This document shows positions 1-11,213 of a stretch of 64,000 nucleotides of DNA, in pieces. Within the stretch, counting starts at the first letter, position 1. Each line of letters starts with the position of its first letter. The notes below the pieces were generated by a model, which saw nothing but the letters and a program-made list of their open reading frames with translations, ran no database searches and was not told where the DNA came from. Both the position numbers and the translations under genes were made by a program. Source of the stretch: Rhinopithecus roxellana (lineage: Eukaryota > Chordata > Mammalia > Primates > Cercopithecidae); contig NC_044553.1 in assembly GCF_007565055.1 (NCBI RefSeq), positions 124,828,978-124,892,977 on the forward strand, read 5' to 3'.

Positions 1-118
1 ATTTTCATGGTTTCACCATGTTGGCCAGGCTGGTCTTGAACTCCTGACCTCAGGTGATCCTCCCGCCTCGGCCTCCCAAAGTGCTGGCATTACAGGCATG
101 AGCCACTGTGCCCAGCCC
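1..118 (-). mobile_element. Alu, partial (cut by window edge)
   Basis: Reverse-complement Alu left arm, running from the 'TTTCACCATGTTGGCCAGG' region to the Alu 5' end 'GTGCCCAGCC'. The poly-A side lies outside the window. Confidence 0.95.
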
Positions 119-186
119 CACTGCCATAATATCTTCAAATATGTCCATTTATTTACATGGAAGAAAGTCTTTTTGGTGGTGGTGGT

Positions 187-478
187 GGTGTTGTTTTTGA
201 GATGGAGTCTCACTCTGCGGCCCAGGCTGGAGTGCAGTGGTGGCATCTTGGCTCACTGCAAGCTCCGCCTCCTGGGTTCATGCCATTCTCCTGCCTCAGC
301 CTCCGGAGTAGCTGGGACTACAGGCGCCCGTCACGCCCGGCTAACTTTTTTTGTATTTTTAGTAGAGATGGGGTTTCACCATGTTAGCCAGGATGGTCTT
401 GATCTCCTGACCTTGTGATCTGTCTGCCTTGGACTCCCAAAGTGCTGAGATTACAGGCGTGAGCCACCGCACCAGGCC
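187..478 (-). mobile_element. Alu, full length
   Basis: Begins with a T-rich tail containing a short GGT run (173-190), then 'GAGATGGAGTCTCACTCT'. It carries both arms and ends in 'CCACCGCACCAGGCC'. Confidence 0.95.
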
Positions 479-2573
479 AGAAAGTCTAAATATATGAAAG
501 TTAATCACAAGTAATGAATGACCTAGAACGAGAAAAAAACATTGCTATATTTCCACAGTATGGGGCGACAGAGACCCAGGTAGTGATGGGGCTGTGACCC
601 CAGCCCTGGGGGTCCAGCCAGAGACCCTGCAGGAAGCCCACCCTAGATGAGGCAGGGCCCCCATGCCATCTGTCCAGTCGTCCTGCGCCGCTGCTCCTGA
701 GCAGAGTAGTGGCACCTGTGAGTCATATTCGCCACCCCATGCCTGTCCTCCCTCTCAGTACCCCTAGCCCAGGCCTGGAGAGGATCATCCGAGATCCAAC
801 AGCAGATGCTGCCCAGCACCAGGAAAAGGAGAGGGCTCAGGGGACGTGCGTGCACTGTTCTCCCAGGGGCATAGCTGAGTGCCTGCTCCACTGGGTAAGG
901 CCAAGGGCCTCTGCCTGGTGAGGCCTGAGGGACTGCTATGCTGGGTGACAAGGACAACCCTGATGCCTGCATTAGGGCAGATGACAGACAGGTGGTTCCC
1001 TGGTGAAGAGAAAAGCTAAGGGGGGACTTCCTGGAGGAAGTGTGCAGGCTCTCAGTGTGGAGCCCATCCCTCCTGCTCCTCCTCCGCTGCCCTGTCCTGG
1101 GCTCTGTGCCTCCACCTCCTCCCTACCCAGTGCCCCCGCTCTCCACCCTCACCCTGCACCAATGACCGCACTGGGTCTGGGCTCATCTCCCTGGGTCTGA
1201 CTGCCTGTCTTGGAAGCATTCCTGGAACCCTTTACACAGAATGTAGTGACCCCAGGAAGCCGCCTTAGAGTTCCCAGAGCAAAGCCTTTGCAGAGTTGTT
1301 CCCCTGCAGCAGGGTTGTTTTCTCTCTGCTGTGGTCTCTTTGGTGCTTTCTCAGAGACGCTCTTGTCAAAGCCACTCCCCACAGAAAGCCAGGCCTTGAA
1401 GGCTGGGAGTTCCAAATGGGCCAGCAGTGGTGCTCCCCACACCAGGCTCCTTAGGCAGGGGAGGGAGGCCAGTGGCCCTGCTCCCCACCGCTCTGTGAGG
1501 TCCCCGCTCACAGTCTTCTCAGTGCTCCTGGCCCGAGCGTGCTTCCCGCGGAGCCCTCAGCTCTCCAGGAAATCCTTCACCAACTGCCACCCCACTGGGC
1601 CCAATCCTGAGGGCTGCGTGCTCATGCCAGCCTGCACTGGCCTCCCTGGCTTTTATCGCAGTTTGCAATCCTTTATTCGTGTGATCAGCAATTCTTTCTC
1701 TCTCCCTCCCTCCCTCAGAGGAACTACACCTGCTTTGACCCCCACCCCACACATCACAGCTCATGTCAGATGCCCAGATATGAGGAGGCCCTAAGTATGG
1801 GTTCTGCTGACTGAATGAATGAACTGAAGAAAAATATTTCAGAAGCACTTCAAGGCCTTCTCGTGCCCAAAGATCTGTCTTAATAAGCTTGCAGGGTGCC
1901 TTCGATTCCCACCGCTGACCACCTGTTTAGAGAAGGCGTTGTGTCCAGCTGGGCCCTTCCCTCATGGATCACAGGTTGATTCATAAGCTCAGTGGGAACC
2001 CAGGGGCTTCAGCAAAGATTGGCAGAGAGGAGAGACGCTGGGGCAGGGACCGGGGACAGGTGAGGGGTTCAGATCCAAACTCGGCGCTGCGCTGCAGGGC
2101 TTCACCGCACTCCAAGCTGTCAGCCTCTCCTTGGTAAGTGGATGGGGGCGGGGACTGACTCCAGGCTGGGGTCTCACCGACTTTCCAGGCAGAGGGAATA
2201 CTGGAAGAGTCTATCCCAGGCCTCATTTATTTCGCTGTGAAGGCGTTCACCTTGTGCGTGTGCCTTTGAAATTGGCCTTCCCAGGCATGTTGGGATGAGA
2301 TCGTTCTCATAGGTGTGGAGGCAGCAAGAGAGAGGACATGGGAAGAGCGGGCCTCACCTTGTGAGTTCCCACAGGGCTTTCAAGTCACAGCCACAGCCAC
2401 ATACTTCCTCTAGCAGGAGGCGCTGGGGAAAGGGTGGAGTCCTTTGAGTTGTCGGAAGCTCATTCTAATTATTAGTCCCCCCCAAACCTGAGTGTTACTG
2501 AAAGACGCCTTTTCAGAGGAGCTGGAGGTGTCAGTTCAACCACTGCAATAGGACTGCTCAGGATCAAGTTTTT
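479..2573. other. Unique DNA, no gene recognised
   Basis: GC-moderate sequence. The longest open stretch (1210-1794, + strand) has no recognisable protein motif and low-complexity composition. A short CT-rich patch lies at 1696-1720. I see no splice-supported exon or RNA gene. Confidence 0.5.
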
Positions 2574-2903
2574 TGTTGTTGTTGTTGTTGTTGTTTTTTT
2601 TTTTTTGAGACGGAGTCTCACTTTGCCCAGGCTGGAGGGCAGTGGCGCGATCTCCGCTCACTGCAAGCTCCACCCCCCGGGTTCACGCCATTCTCCTGCC
2701 TCAGCCTCCCAAGTAGCTGGGACTACAGGCGCCCACCACCACGCCCAGCTAATTTTATGTGTTTTTTTTTTTTTTTTTTTTTTTTTTAGTAGAGACGGGG
2801 TTTCACCATGTTAGCCAGGATAGTCTCGAGCTGACCTCGTGATCTGCCCGCCTCAGCATCCCAAAGTGCTGGGATTAGAGGTGTGAGCCACCATGCTCGG
2901 CCA
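2574..2903 (-). mobile_element. Alu, full length, with internal poly-T expansion
   Basis: Preceded by a (TTG)n/T-rich tail (2574-2605). The A-rich linker between the arms has expanded to a long T run at 2761-2787 on this strand. Confidence 0.93.
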
Positions 2904-3031
2904 GGATCAAGTTTTCAATTGAGAATCTGTCGCTATTTGAATCCTGTACATAACCACAGGGTTGTATTATGTTTGGGGATATTTTGTGCATTTAGGAGAC
3001 CAAGTCAGAAATTTTATATAAAGACACATGC

Positions 3032-3350
3032 AGGCCAGGTGCAGTGGCTCACACCTATAATCCCAGCACTTTGGGAAGCCAAGGCAGGCAGATGACAAGG
3101 TCAGGAGATCAAGACCATCCTGGCTAACACGGTGAGACCTCACCTCTACTAAAACTAAAAAAAAAAAAAAAAAAAAAAATTAGCTGGGCATGGTGGTGGG
3201 CACCTGTAGTCCAGCTACTCAGGAGGCTGAGGCAGGAGAATGGTGTGAACCCGGGAGGCAGAGCTTCCAGTGAGCCGAGATGGCACCACTGCACTCCAGC
3301 CTGGGCGACAGAGTGAGACTGTCTCAAAAATAATAATAATAATAAAAATA
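3032..3350 (+). mobile_element. Alu with target-site duplication
   Basis: Starts 'GGCCAGGTGCAGTGGCTC' and ends in an A/AAT-rich tail. Flanked by the direct repeat AAGACACATGC at 3021-3031 and 3351-3361. The internal linker has a long A run at 3158-3179. Confidence 0.95.
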
Positions 3351-3434
3351 AAGACACATGCTAACTACTATTTGGCTCAGGAGAGTCCAGGTCGTGCCAC
3401 ATGTCATCAATTTTAAGACACCCTATGTTTTACA

Positions 3435-3880
3435 TTTTAGCACCTGCTGAATTGTGTCCCCACACACAAAAAAACAATCAAAGCCCTAGCCCCCCAGTAG
3501 CTGTGAATGTGGCCTTGTTTGGTGAGAAGGTCTTTGTAGATGATTGAATGAAGTTGAGGTCACGAGAGTGGGTTCTCACCCAATCTGCCTGGCGTGCTTA
3601 TAAGAAGGAGAAATTTGAACAGAGACAGATGCACCCAGAGAAAACAGAGTGGACACGTGCAGGGAGAATGCTTTCTACCAGCCGAGGAACTTCTGCAGCT
3701 ACCAGAAACCAGGAGAGAGGCCTGGAGCAGAGTCTCCCCGCAGGTCTCAGAAGGAACCAACCCTTCCTGCACCTTGATCTCAGGTTTCCAGCCTCCAGGA
3801 CTGTGAGATAATAAATGTGTCCTGTTCAAGCCTGCAATTCACAGTACTTTGTTCTAGCAGCCCCAGAAAACCAGATAACA
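3435..3880 (+). mobile_element. MLT1-type MaLR LTR relic
   Basis: Diverged solo LTR of the ERVL-MaLR group. Landmarks in order are 'GAATTGTGTCCCC', 'AAGCCCTAGCCCCC', 'CTTATAAGAAGGAGA', 'ACCTTGATCTC', 'CCAGCCTCCAGGACTGTGAG' and the polyadenylation-like 'ATAATAAATGTG'. No viral coding sequence is seen. Confidence 0.8.
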
Positions 3881-5249
3881 TCTTTGAAACGAAGGCACCA
3901 GCAGCACGTGGCAGCCAACATCAATGTTGCCTGTGCTGTCCTGTGGGCACCCTCTGCCAGCTTTTCTTCCAGGCCTGTACCTCCACTCTCCTTGGATAAT
4001 TACCCCTCACACCACTGCAGTGGCTCTGCCCTCACCAGCAGAGAGCTGGCATTGCCTGGGAGTATACAGCTCCTTTACCCCCAGGCCTGGAATGGGAGCA
4101 GGAACACGGAAGCCTTCTTACCCTGAGGTGGGACAAGCGCTGAGCAGTCACTGATGCTCCGGAGGTCCCCAGGGGATCAAGCAAGGCTGGGAATTGCACC
4201 TTCCTCAGCATCTTCTACCAGCTGTCCTGCTTCCCTAGGGAGTCACTTGCACTGGAATCTTCATCTCTGGTTCTGCTTCTAGGGCACCAGACAGACCCAA
4301 GAACCTTGGTAAGGAAGTGGCCTGTGAGACTGACTCTGAGGCTGGGATTCTAGAGACAAGTGACTCACCAGGCAGAGGGCAGAAAGGCCTGAGTCCCAGC
4401 GGTGAGTGGAGGGCCAAGACTCCAGCACGCTCCCTGGTCTGCAGCTCTGCCAAGCTGGAAGCCGAGTGGAAGGGTGTGCCCTGAATGGGGCAATGTTTCT
4501 GATGACTGAAGGCAGGAGGGAGGTGAGAGAACAGCATAGGCGCAGGTTGATTGACAACCCACTGAAGGCACATGGCTGCATGTGAACTCCTACAGCCGAA
4601 GGAGGAGGCTTGGCCCAGGTCACGTGAAGAGAAGCAGGAGCCTCAGCACTCTCCCAGGCCAGAGTCAGGCCTCTGATCAGGAAGAAGGGGAGCCCCCTCT
4701 CAGGGGAGCCCTGAAAGACAGTGGAGAAGGAGAATCCTCCCATGGGCAGAGCCTCAGGCAAAGCACGTGGTCATTCACTTTGAATGGAGTGAGGAATGGC
4801 CCAATATTAGCTATATTTATGGACAATAGCACACAGCCTGGCTGCTTGGTCAGGGTCTAAGGAATAAGGCTGGACATTTTTGACAAGGTGGCCACATGTG
4901 GATGGACTCCTGGCAGTGGGCACCACGTAAAATGTCGTGGTGTTGCACATCAATGCCCACCAGAGAAGAAGCATGAAACCACCAACCAGGCAGGCAGGAG
5001 GACTCATTGGGTCAATGTCTACCAATGCCTCCCCTCAGGCAGCCCTAGGCTTGCACAAGGGGCCTGTGAAGAGTGGCCATGGTGGCAGAGAAGGAGGCTA
5101 CGGATGTCCCAACAGCAGGGACTTCCTCCCATCAAAGCTGAGCCAGGACTATCACTGCGGAATGTCAAATCTGTCAGCATCACAGACCATGCTGAGCCCC
5201 TGTCAGCCACCACCCCTCAAAACCACCAACCAGCCTGCTTTGTCCATGT
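3881..5249. other. Unique DNA, no gene recognised
   Basis: Moderately GC-rich. Open stretches on both strands overlap without any family motif, exon-like conservation or start context. I see nothing assignable. Confidence 0.45.
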
Positions 5250-5915
5250 GGGGTGCTGTCACAAACTACCAGCCGCGCGCAATGGCTCACGCCTCTAATG
5301 CCAGCACTTTGTGAGGCCGAGGCGGGCGGATCTCGAGGTCAGGAGATTGCGACCATCCTTGCTAACACGGTGAAACCCTGTCTCTACTAAAAATACAAAA
5401 AATGAGCCAGGTGTAGTGGCAGGCACCTGTAGTCCCAGCTACTCGGGAGGTTGAGGCAGGAGAATGGCGTGAACCTGGGAGGTGGAGCTTTCAGTGAGCC
5501 GAGATCACGCCACTGCACTCCAGCCTGGGTGACATAGCGAGACTCCGTCTAAAACAAAACAAAACAAAAAAACTATCATAAACTGAGTGGCTTCTAAACA
5601 AGAGAAATGTATTTCTCACAGTTCTGGAGACTGGGAAGTCCAAGGCCAAAGTGCTGGCACATCCAGTACCTGGTGAGTTCTTGATTTCTGTTCATAGATG
5701 GTGCCTTCCAGCCGTCCCCTCGCATGTTAGAGAGGCAAGCCAGCTCTCTGAGGCCTCTGTTGTAAGGACACGAATCGCATTCATGAGGCCTCCACCATCA
5801 AGACCTAATCACATCCTGAATGCCCAACCTCAGAACACCATCATACTGGGGGTTAGGTTCCAACAGGCGAACTTTTTGGAGACACAAACATTCAGACCAC
5901 AGCACACTCAATGGC
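5250..5915 (-). mobile_element. MLT1-type MaLR LTR relic, split by an Alu
   Basis: Antisense LTR landmarks: 'GCTGTCACAAACTACC' before the Alu at 5272-5572, then 'AAACTGAGTGGCTTCTAAAC', 'TTCTCACAGTTCTGG', and the antisense start 'GGGGTTAGGTTCC...GACACAAACATTCAG'. Non-coding relic. Confidence 0.72.
5272..5572 (+). mobile_element. Alu inserted in an MLT1 relic
   Basis: Both arms present, with a CpG-decayed head ('CCGCGCGCAATGGCTCACG') and an AAAAC-type tail at 5551-5572. Confidence 0.94.
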
Positions 5916-6199
5916 AAAACAATTACACGAGACCTCTTCAGCTTTGAAAAATTACAACAATTCACCCTGATTGGGGTTGCCATATATTCCAGAAATAAAT
6001 CTGCATTTTTTGCCAGGACCACTATTTAAGGATTTACCAACGTGGGATCCTCGGACCACATGACTGCCTTTCTCGCAAGGGCAGCATAGCAATGGGCACG
6101 TGGCCATAAGGTCCACACCCATGCTTCTGTCAGATTCCACACCAGCCAGAAGTTTCTGGCGTGATGGAGCGTGGGCTCAGCCTTCTGAAGTGACAGGCT

Positions 6200-6378
6200 G
6201 GCTGTGTCTGTATCCAAATTTCCTTTTTTACATAAGGACATCCGTCATTGGCTTAGAGCCCATCTAAATGACCTCATTTTAACTTGATCGCCACTGTAAA
6301 GACCCTATCTCCAAGATACTGGGAGTTAAGACTTCAACATAAGAATATTTACAGGGACAAAACTTAACCTGTAACGTG
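6200..6378 (-). mobile_element. MaLR (MLT1-like) LTR fragment
   Basis: Antisense landmarks 'CATAAGGACATCCGTCATTGG', 'CCTCATTTTAACTTGATCGC', 'AAGACCCTATCTCC' and 'GGGAGTTAAGACTTCAACAT'. Short and diverged. Confidence 0.6.
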
Positions 6379-6757
6379 GAGGGAGTTGTTCACTATCATT
6401 TATAGCCTCAAGACCAACTGCAGCCACGGGTCTGAAGCTCATTCCACGAAGTCTCCCCCAGGCTAGATTTTTCCCATAGACAATGACTGTTGGTAGATAA
6501 TAAACTAATAACAACAAGAGGTTAAGGCTGGCATCTTCCCCACTTAATCATTGGACATCCATGCCCATAAGTCACTGAACTTCTGAGAGAATTTGGGGAA
6601 ATGATGGAGCTATTCCAAGAGAAGGGTTGTTCAGGACTTCTACTCAGAGTGCCACTTCCTGGCAGTATGTGGCAGATAGCAGAAGACACGACTCCTGGAG
6701 AGGAGTTGAGGCAAGGCTTCCCTGGAGCCATCTCCTAGGTTCTAGGGGAAGGTGAGT

Positions 6758-7345
6758 GTATCAGTATCCTGCTGCTGCTGTAACAAATCACCACAAACTA
6801 CAGGGCTTAAAACAACACAAATGGGTCAGTCCACAGTTCTATGGGTTAGAAGTCTGACGTGGGTCTCAATAGACTAAAACCAAGGTGCTGGCAGGACTCT
6901 CTTCCTTCTGGAGGCTCTAGGAGAGATGATTTCCTCACCTTTTCCAGCTTCTTCTTCTTCTTTTTCCTTTTCTTTTCTTTTTGAGACAGAGTCTTGCACT
7001 GTCACCCAGGCTGGAGTGCAGTGGTGCAATCTTGGCTCACTGCAAGCTCCGCCTCCCAGATTCACACCATTCTCCTGCCTCAGCCTCCCGAGTAGCTGGG
7101 ACTACAGGTGCCCGCCACCATGCCTGGCTAATTTTTTGTATATTTAGTAGAGACAGGGTTTCACCATGTTAGCCAGGATGGTCTCGATCTCCTGACCTTG
7201 TGATCCACCCGCCTCAGCCTCCCAAAGTGCTGGGATTACTGGAGTGAGCCACCACACCTGGCCACCTTTTCCAGCCTCTAGAGGCTGTCCGCATTCATAT
7301 GAGTAGATGCAGGTGGAGCTGCGAATCTTGAACCTTGAGCCTGTC
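6758..7345 (-). mobile_element. MaLR-type LTR relic, split by an Alu
   Basis: Antisense LTR-like start at 6758 ('TGTATCAGTATCCTGCTG', 'GGGCTTAAAACAACACAAA'), followed by 'CCTTCTGGAGGCTCTAGGAG'. It continues past the Alu (6949-7263) with 'CCTCTAGAGGCTGTCCGCATTC'. Confidence 0.6.
6949..7263 (-). mobile_element. Alu with target-site duplication
   Basis: Flanked by ACCTTTTCCAGC at 6937-6948 and 7264-7275. The tail is CT-rich (TTCTTCTTC...) before 'GAGACAGAGTCTTGCACTG'. Confidence 0.95.
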
Positions 7346-7907
7346 TGAACCCAAGTCTTTGCTTTGCTGGTGGAAACTGCCAGCTCTCCCATATCTAAAG
7401 AGATTAGCCTCTTATTTAAATACCCTGTGGTTGCTCTCCGTGGACCAGGTCTGAGAGTGGGCAGTGTCACTATTGAGATGGTTCCCCTGGTTTCATGGGT
7501 GATGGTGGAGTTCCACAGTGGTAGGTAGCAGTTCTGAACCACCAAAGACAGAGGGGTATATTCGTTGTAATGGGCAGGAAGACAGTGATCACCAGAACGC
7601 TGTGACCCACATGACCTTTGCCAGTTGCTAATGGGCCTCAAGGAATGAAATAAATATAGCAAATTTCCACATTGAAACTAGTTCACAGACTCAGAGTCCC
7701 TTGATTGAAGAGAAGGCTCAGTGTCCCAAGGAAGGACTCTGTGACATTGCCACAAATATATGCTGTAAATCTTCGTCCACTTCTTCCCCATAGGGACATT
7801 TGGCCATGTATTGAGGGCTTGTGTGCGTGGAGAAAAAGGACTTGCCACGACCTTTTGGGGATTTCTGGACATGGGCTCTAAAATGACATTAAATCTTTTG
7901 AAATTTT
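7346..7907. other. No gene recognised
   Basis: Unassigned sequence between a MaLR relic and an Alu. Minus-strand open stretches show no motif I can name. It could be the inside of an old retroelement, but I cannot support that. Confidence 0.35.
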
Positions 7908-8207
7908 GGCCGGGTGCGGTGGCTCACGCCCGTAATCCCAGCACTTTGGGAGGTCAAGGTGGATAGATCACAAGGTCAGGAGTTCAAGACCAGCCTGGCC
8001 AACATGGTGAAACCTCATCTCTACTAAAAATACAAACATTAGCCCGGTGCGATGACAGGCACCTGTAATCCCAGCTACTTGGGAGGCTGAGGCAGGAGAA
8101 TCACTTGAATCCAGGCAGCAGAAGTTGCAGTGAGCCGAGATCACGCCACTGCACTCCAGCCTGGGCGATAGAGTGAGATTCCATTGCAAAAAAAAAAAAA
8201 AAAAACT
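7908..8207 (+). mobile_element. Alu with short target-site duplication
   Basis: 'GGCCGGGTGCGGTGGCTCACG' to an A18 tail. TGAAATTTT flanks both sides (about 7897-7905 and 8209-8217). Confidence 0.94.
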
Positions 8208-8392
8208 TATGAAATTTTTAGAATATTCTTAGGAAGCAAAATGCCAGTGTGTGCTACCAGTCAAAGTCGGGGTTTATGGTAGTCAGGTGATAATGGAGTT
8301 TTGCCCCAAATCTGACTCACAGTGGACCCAGCAGGTCTGCAGATCTACACCATGGTTATGCCTCAGTTCTGGGATGTATCACAGCAATGAAC

Positions 8393-8551
8393 ATGTACAG
8401 CCCCTCAAAGAGTCCTCACCTGGAGGGCGGGCGTATGTACAGCCCCTCAAAGAGTCCTCACCTGGAGGGCGGGCGTATGTACAGCCCCTCAAAGAGTCCT
8501 CACCTGGAGGGCCGGGCGTATGTACAGCCCCTCAAAGAGTCCTCACCTGGA
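8393..8551 (+). repeat. 42-bp tandem repeat, about four copies
   Basis: Copies start at 8393, 8435, 8477 and 8520 with the core 'ATGTACAGCCCCTCAAAGAG'. Spacings are 42, 42 and 43 bp, and the copies are nearly identical. Each unit ends in 'GGAGGGCGGGCGT' or a variant. The last unit runs directly into the 5' end of an Alu, whose GGCCGGGCG head resembles the unit end. The open frames across it are a by-product of 42 being a multiple of three. Confidence 0.9.
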
Positions 8552-8868
8552 GGCCGGGCGCAGTGGCTCACGCCTGTCATCCCAGCACTTTGGGAGGCCG
8601 AGGTGGGCAGATCACGAGGTCAGGAGATCGAGACCATCCTGGCTAACACGGTGAAACCCCGTTTCTACTAAAAAATACAAAAAAAAAAAAAATTAGCCAG
8701 GCGTGGTGGCGGGTGCCTGGAGTCCCAGCTACTTGGAAGGCTGAGGCAGCTACTCGGGAGGCTGAGGCAGGAGAATGGTGTGAACCCAGGAGGCTGAGCT
8801 TGCAGTGAGCCGAGGTGGTGCCACTGCACTCCAGCCTGGGCAACAGAGTGAGACTCTGTCTCAAAAAA

Positions 8869-8900
<32 letters not shown>

Positions 8901-8904
8901 AAAC
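8552..8904 (+). mobile_element. Alu with internal 20-bp-scale duplication
   Basis: Starts at the end of the 42-bp repeat. The 'GCTACT(T/C)GG(A/G)AGGCTGAGGCAG' segment is present twice in tandem (8728-8771). Tail is (AAAAC)n, 8863-8904. Confidence 0.92.
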
Positions 8905-9017
8905 TCCAGAAGGGATGGGATGTGAATTCTGACACTTGTTTACAAAGGAAAGCCTATGACTTCCATTTATGCACGCCCTCTCTTGTTCTCTTTTTCTTGA
9001 CTCACCAGCTGCTGCAC

Positions 9018-9062
9018 GGTGGGGACACTCATGGTGGGGACACTCACGGTGGGGACTCTCAT
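9018..9062 (+). repeat. 15-bp minisatellite, three copies
   Basis: GGTGGGGACACTCAT-type units at 9018-9032, 9033-9047 and 9048-9062, differing at two or three positions. Confidence 0.85.
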
Positions 9063-9169
9063 GCAGCCTGTGGGGTGGCCCAGATGGTAAGGAACTCAGG
9101 CCTGACAGCAACCAGGTGGGTGAGTGAGTTTGGACATGAATCTCATGAGGCTGCCCCGTGAACACCACT

Positions 9170-9400
9170 TCCATGTGCATGTAAGGAGCTTCTCCAGCCC
9201 CAGGTGAGCCTTCAGATGACAGCAGACCTTGCTTATAGCTGAACTACAACCTGCAGAGGACTGTGAGCTGCGGGCATCCAGGTAAGCCTTGCCCAGATTC
9301 CCAACCTGCAGAAACTGGGAGATAATAGATGTATACCGTTTTAACTGCCATGTTTTGGAGTAATTTGTTATGCAGTTATAGGTAACAAATACAGAGCATA
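9170..9400 (+). mobile_element. ERVL/MaLR-type LTR 3' end relic
   Basis: Landmarks typical of an old LTR end: 'GCCTTCAGATGACAGCAG', 'AGAAACTGGGAGATAATAGA', 'GTTTTAACTGCCATGTTTTGG' and 'GTAATTTGTTATGCAG'. I cannot fix the subfamily. Confidence 0.55.
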
Positions 9401-9424
9401 TTCCAGAGTGGGGTGGCATATTTC

Positions 9425-9722
9425 TTTTTTTTTTTTTGAGACGGAGTCTTGCTCCGTCGCCCAGGCTGGAGTGCAGTGGTGTGATCTCGGCTCACTGCAA
9501 CCTCCGCCTCCCAGGTTCACGCCATTCTCCTGCCTCGGCCTCCCAAGTAGCTGGGACTACAGGCGCCCACCACCAAGCCCGACTAATGTTTTTGTAATAT
9601 TTTAATAGAGATGGGGTTTCAACGTGTTAGCCAGGATGGTCTCAATCTCCTGACCTCGTGATCCACCTGCCTCGGCCTCCCAAAGTGCTGGGATTACAAG
9701 CATGAGCCAAGGCGCCCAGCCA
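9425..9722 (-). mobile_element. Alu with 14-15 bp target-site duplication
   Basis: Flanked by GGGTGGCATATTTC at 9411-9424 and 9723-9736. Full two-arm Alu. Confidence 0.96.
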
Positions 9723-9795
9723 GGGTGGCATATTTCTTTCCTTCAACAAATACTGATGGGCCGCTATATTCCAGGTATGTTGTGGGTACTGACAT

Positions 9796-10127
9796 GTGTA
9801 TTAGTTCATTTTGCATTGCTACGAAAAAATACCTGGCCCATCACAGTGGCTCACGCCTGTAATCCCAACACTTTGGGAGGCTGAGGCAGGCGGATCACCT
9901 GAGGTCAGGAGTTTGAGACCAGCCTGGCCAACATGGTGAAACGTCATCTCTACTAAAAACACAAAAATCAGCTGGGCATGGTGGCACGTGCCTGTAATCC
10001 CAGCCACTTGGGAGGCTGAGGCAGGAGAATCGCTTGAACCCGGAAGGCTGAGGTTACAGTGAGCTGAGATTGCAGCACTGCACTCCAGCCTGGGTGATAG
10101 GGAGAGACTCTGTCCCAAAAGAAAAGG

Positions 10128-10162
<35 letters not shown>

Positions 10163-10233
10163 GAGGAGATACCTGAGGCTGAGTAATTTATAAAGGAAAT
10201 AAGTTTAATTGGCTCACAGTTCTGCAGGCTGTA
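9796..10233 (-). mobile_element. THE1/MST-type MaLR LTR relic, split by an Alu
   Basis: Antisense LTR start 'TGTGTATTAGTTCATTTTGC' precedes the Alu. After the Alu comes 'GATACCTGAGGCTGAGTAAT', then 'GGCTCACAGTTCTGCAGGCTG' interrupted by a second Alu at 10234. Confidence 0.75.
9835..10165 (+). mobile_element. Alu inserted in a MaLR LTR
   Basis: Two-arm Alu ('GGAGGCTGAGGCAGGCGGATC', 'CACCTGAGGTCAGGAG') with a long A/AAAAG tail at 10115-10165. Confidence 0.94.
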
Positions 10234-10520
10234 TAAATCCCAGCACCTTGGGAAGCCAAGGCAGGCAGATCACAAGGTCAGGAGATCGTCCTGGCTAACA
10301 TGGTGAAACCCTGTCTCTACTAAAAGTACAAAACAATTAGCGGGGCGTGGTGGCAGACACCTGTAGTCGCAGCTACTCGGGAGGCTGAGGCAGGAGAATG
10401 GCGTGAACCCGGGAGGCAGAGGTTGCAGTGAGCTGAGATAGTGCCACTGCACTCCAGCCTGGGCGACAGAGCAAGACTCCAACTCAAAAAAAAAAAAAAG
10501 AAAGAAAGAAAGAGAAAATC
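10234..10520 (+). mobile_element. 5'-truncated Alu
   Basis: Begins at 'AAATCCCAGCACCTTGGG', missing the first Alu bases. An internal deletion removes part of 'GAGACCATCC'. AAAG-rich tail 10486-10518. Confidence 0.9.
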
Positions 10521-10522
10521 AG

Positions 10523-10800
10523 GCCAGGCTCGGTGGCTTACACCAGTACTTTGGGAGGCCGAGGTGGCTCATCGCTTGAGCTCAGGAGTTCAAGACCAGC
10601 CTTGTCGACATGGCGAGACCTCGTGTCTACTAAAAATAAAAAAATTAGCCAGACGTGGTGGTGTGCACATGTAGCCCCAGGCTGAGGTGGGACAATCGCT
10701 TGAGCCCAGGATTTGAGGTTGTAGTGAGCTATGATCATGCCACTGTATTCCAGCCAAGGTGACAGAGTGAGACCCTGTCTCAAAAAAGACGCCAAAACCA
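10523..10800 (+). mobile_element. Old Alu (AluJ-like) with deletions
   Basis: 'GGCCAGGCTCGGTGGCTTAC', 'CGCTTGAGCTCAGGAGTTC' and 'AGTGAGCTATGATCATGCC' are features of older Alus. Part of the left arm and the linker are missing. Confidence 0.88.
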
Positions 10801-10896
10801 AACAACAAAATAACATAAAAATCAAAATATATCGGATTTCTTTTCATTTCGTATCTATGTTCTGCATATTAAAGACACACATTAAAAATGCAGGTC

Positions 10897-11194
10897 CAGG
10901 CTGGGCGCAGTGGCTCATGCCTGTAATCCCAGCATTTTGGGAGGCCAAGGCAGGCGGATCACCTGAGGTCAGGAGTTAGAGACCAGCCTGGCCAATATGG
11001 TGAAACCCCGTCTCTACTAAAAATACAAAAATTAGCCGGGCATGGTGGTGGGCTCCTACAGGACTCCCAGCTACTCAGGAGGCTGAGGCGGTAGAATTGC
11101 TCAAACCTGGGAGGCGGAGGTTGCAGTGAGCTAAGATTGCGCCACTGCACTCCAGCCTGGGTGACACAGCAAGACTCTGTCTCAAAAAAAAAGA
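10897..11194 (+). mobile_element. Alu with target-site duplication
   Basis: Flanked by AAAAATGCAGGTC at 10884-10896 and 11195-11207. Two arms and an A-rich tail. Confidence 0.95.
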
Positions 11195-11213
11195 AAAAAT
11201 GCAGGTCTAGGCA

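Noticed and set aside
1210..1794. 194-codon plus-strand open frame
   Set aside because: No recognisable domain or splice support. Overlaps open frames of similar length on the other strand, as expected in GC-rich unique DNA.
7144..7662. 172-codon minus-strand open frame
   Set aside because: One end is Alu and the rest has no recognisable protein. An old retroelement interior is possible but not supportable by eye.
8251..8671. Open frames with repeated PSKSPHLEG or PLKESSPGG peptides
   Set aside because: They translate the 42-bp tandem repeat and then run into an Alu. Unit length divisible by three explains them.
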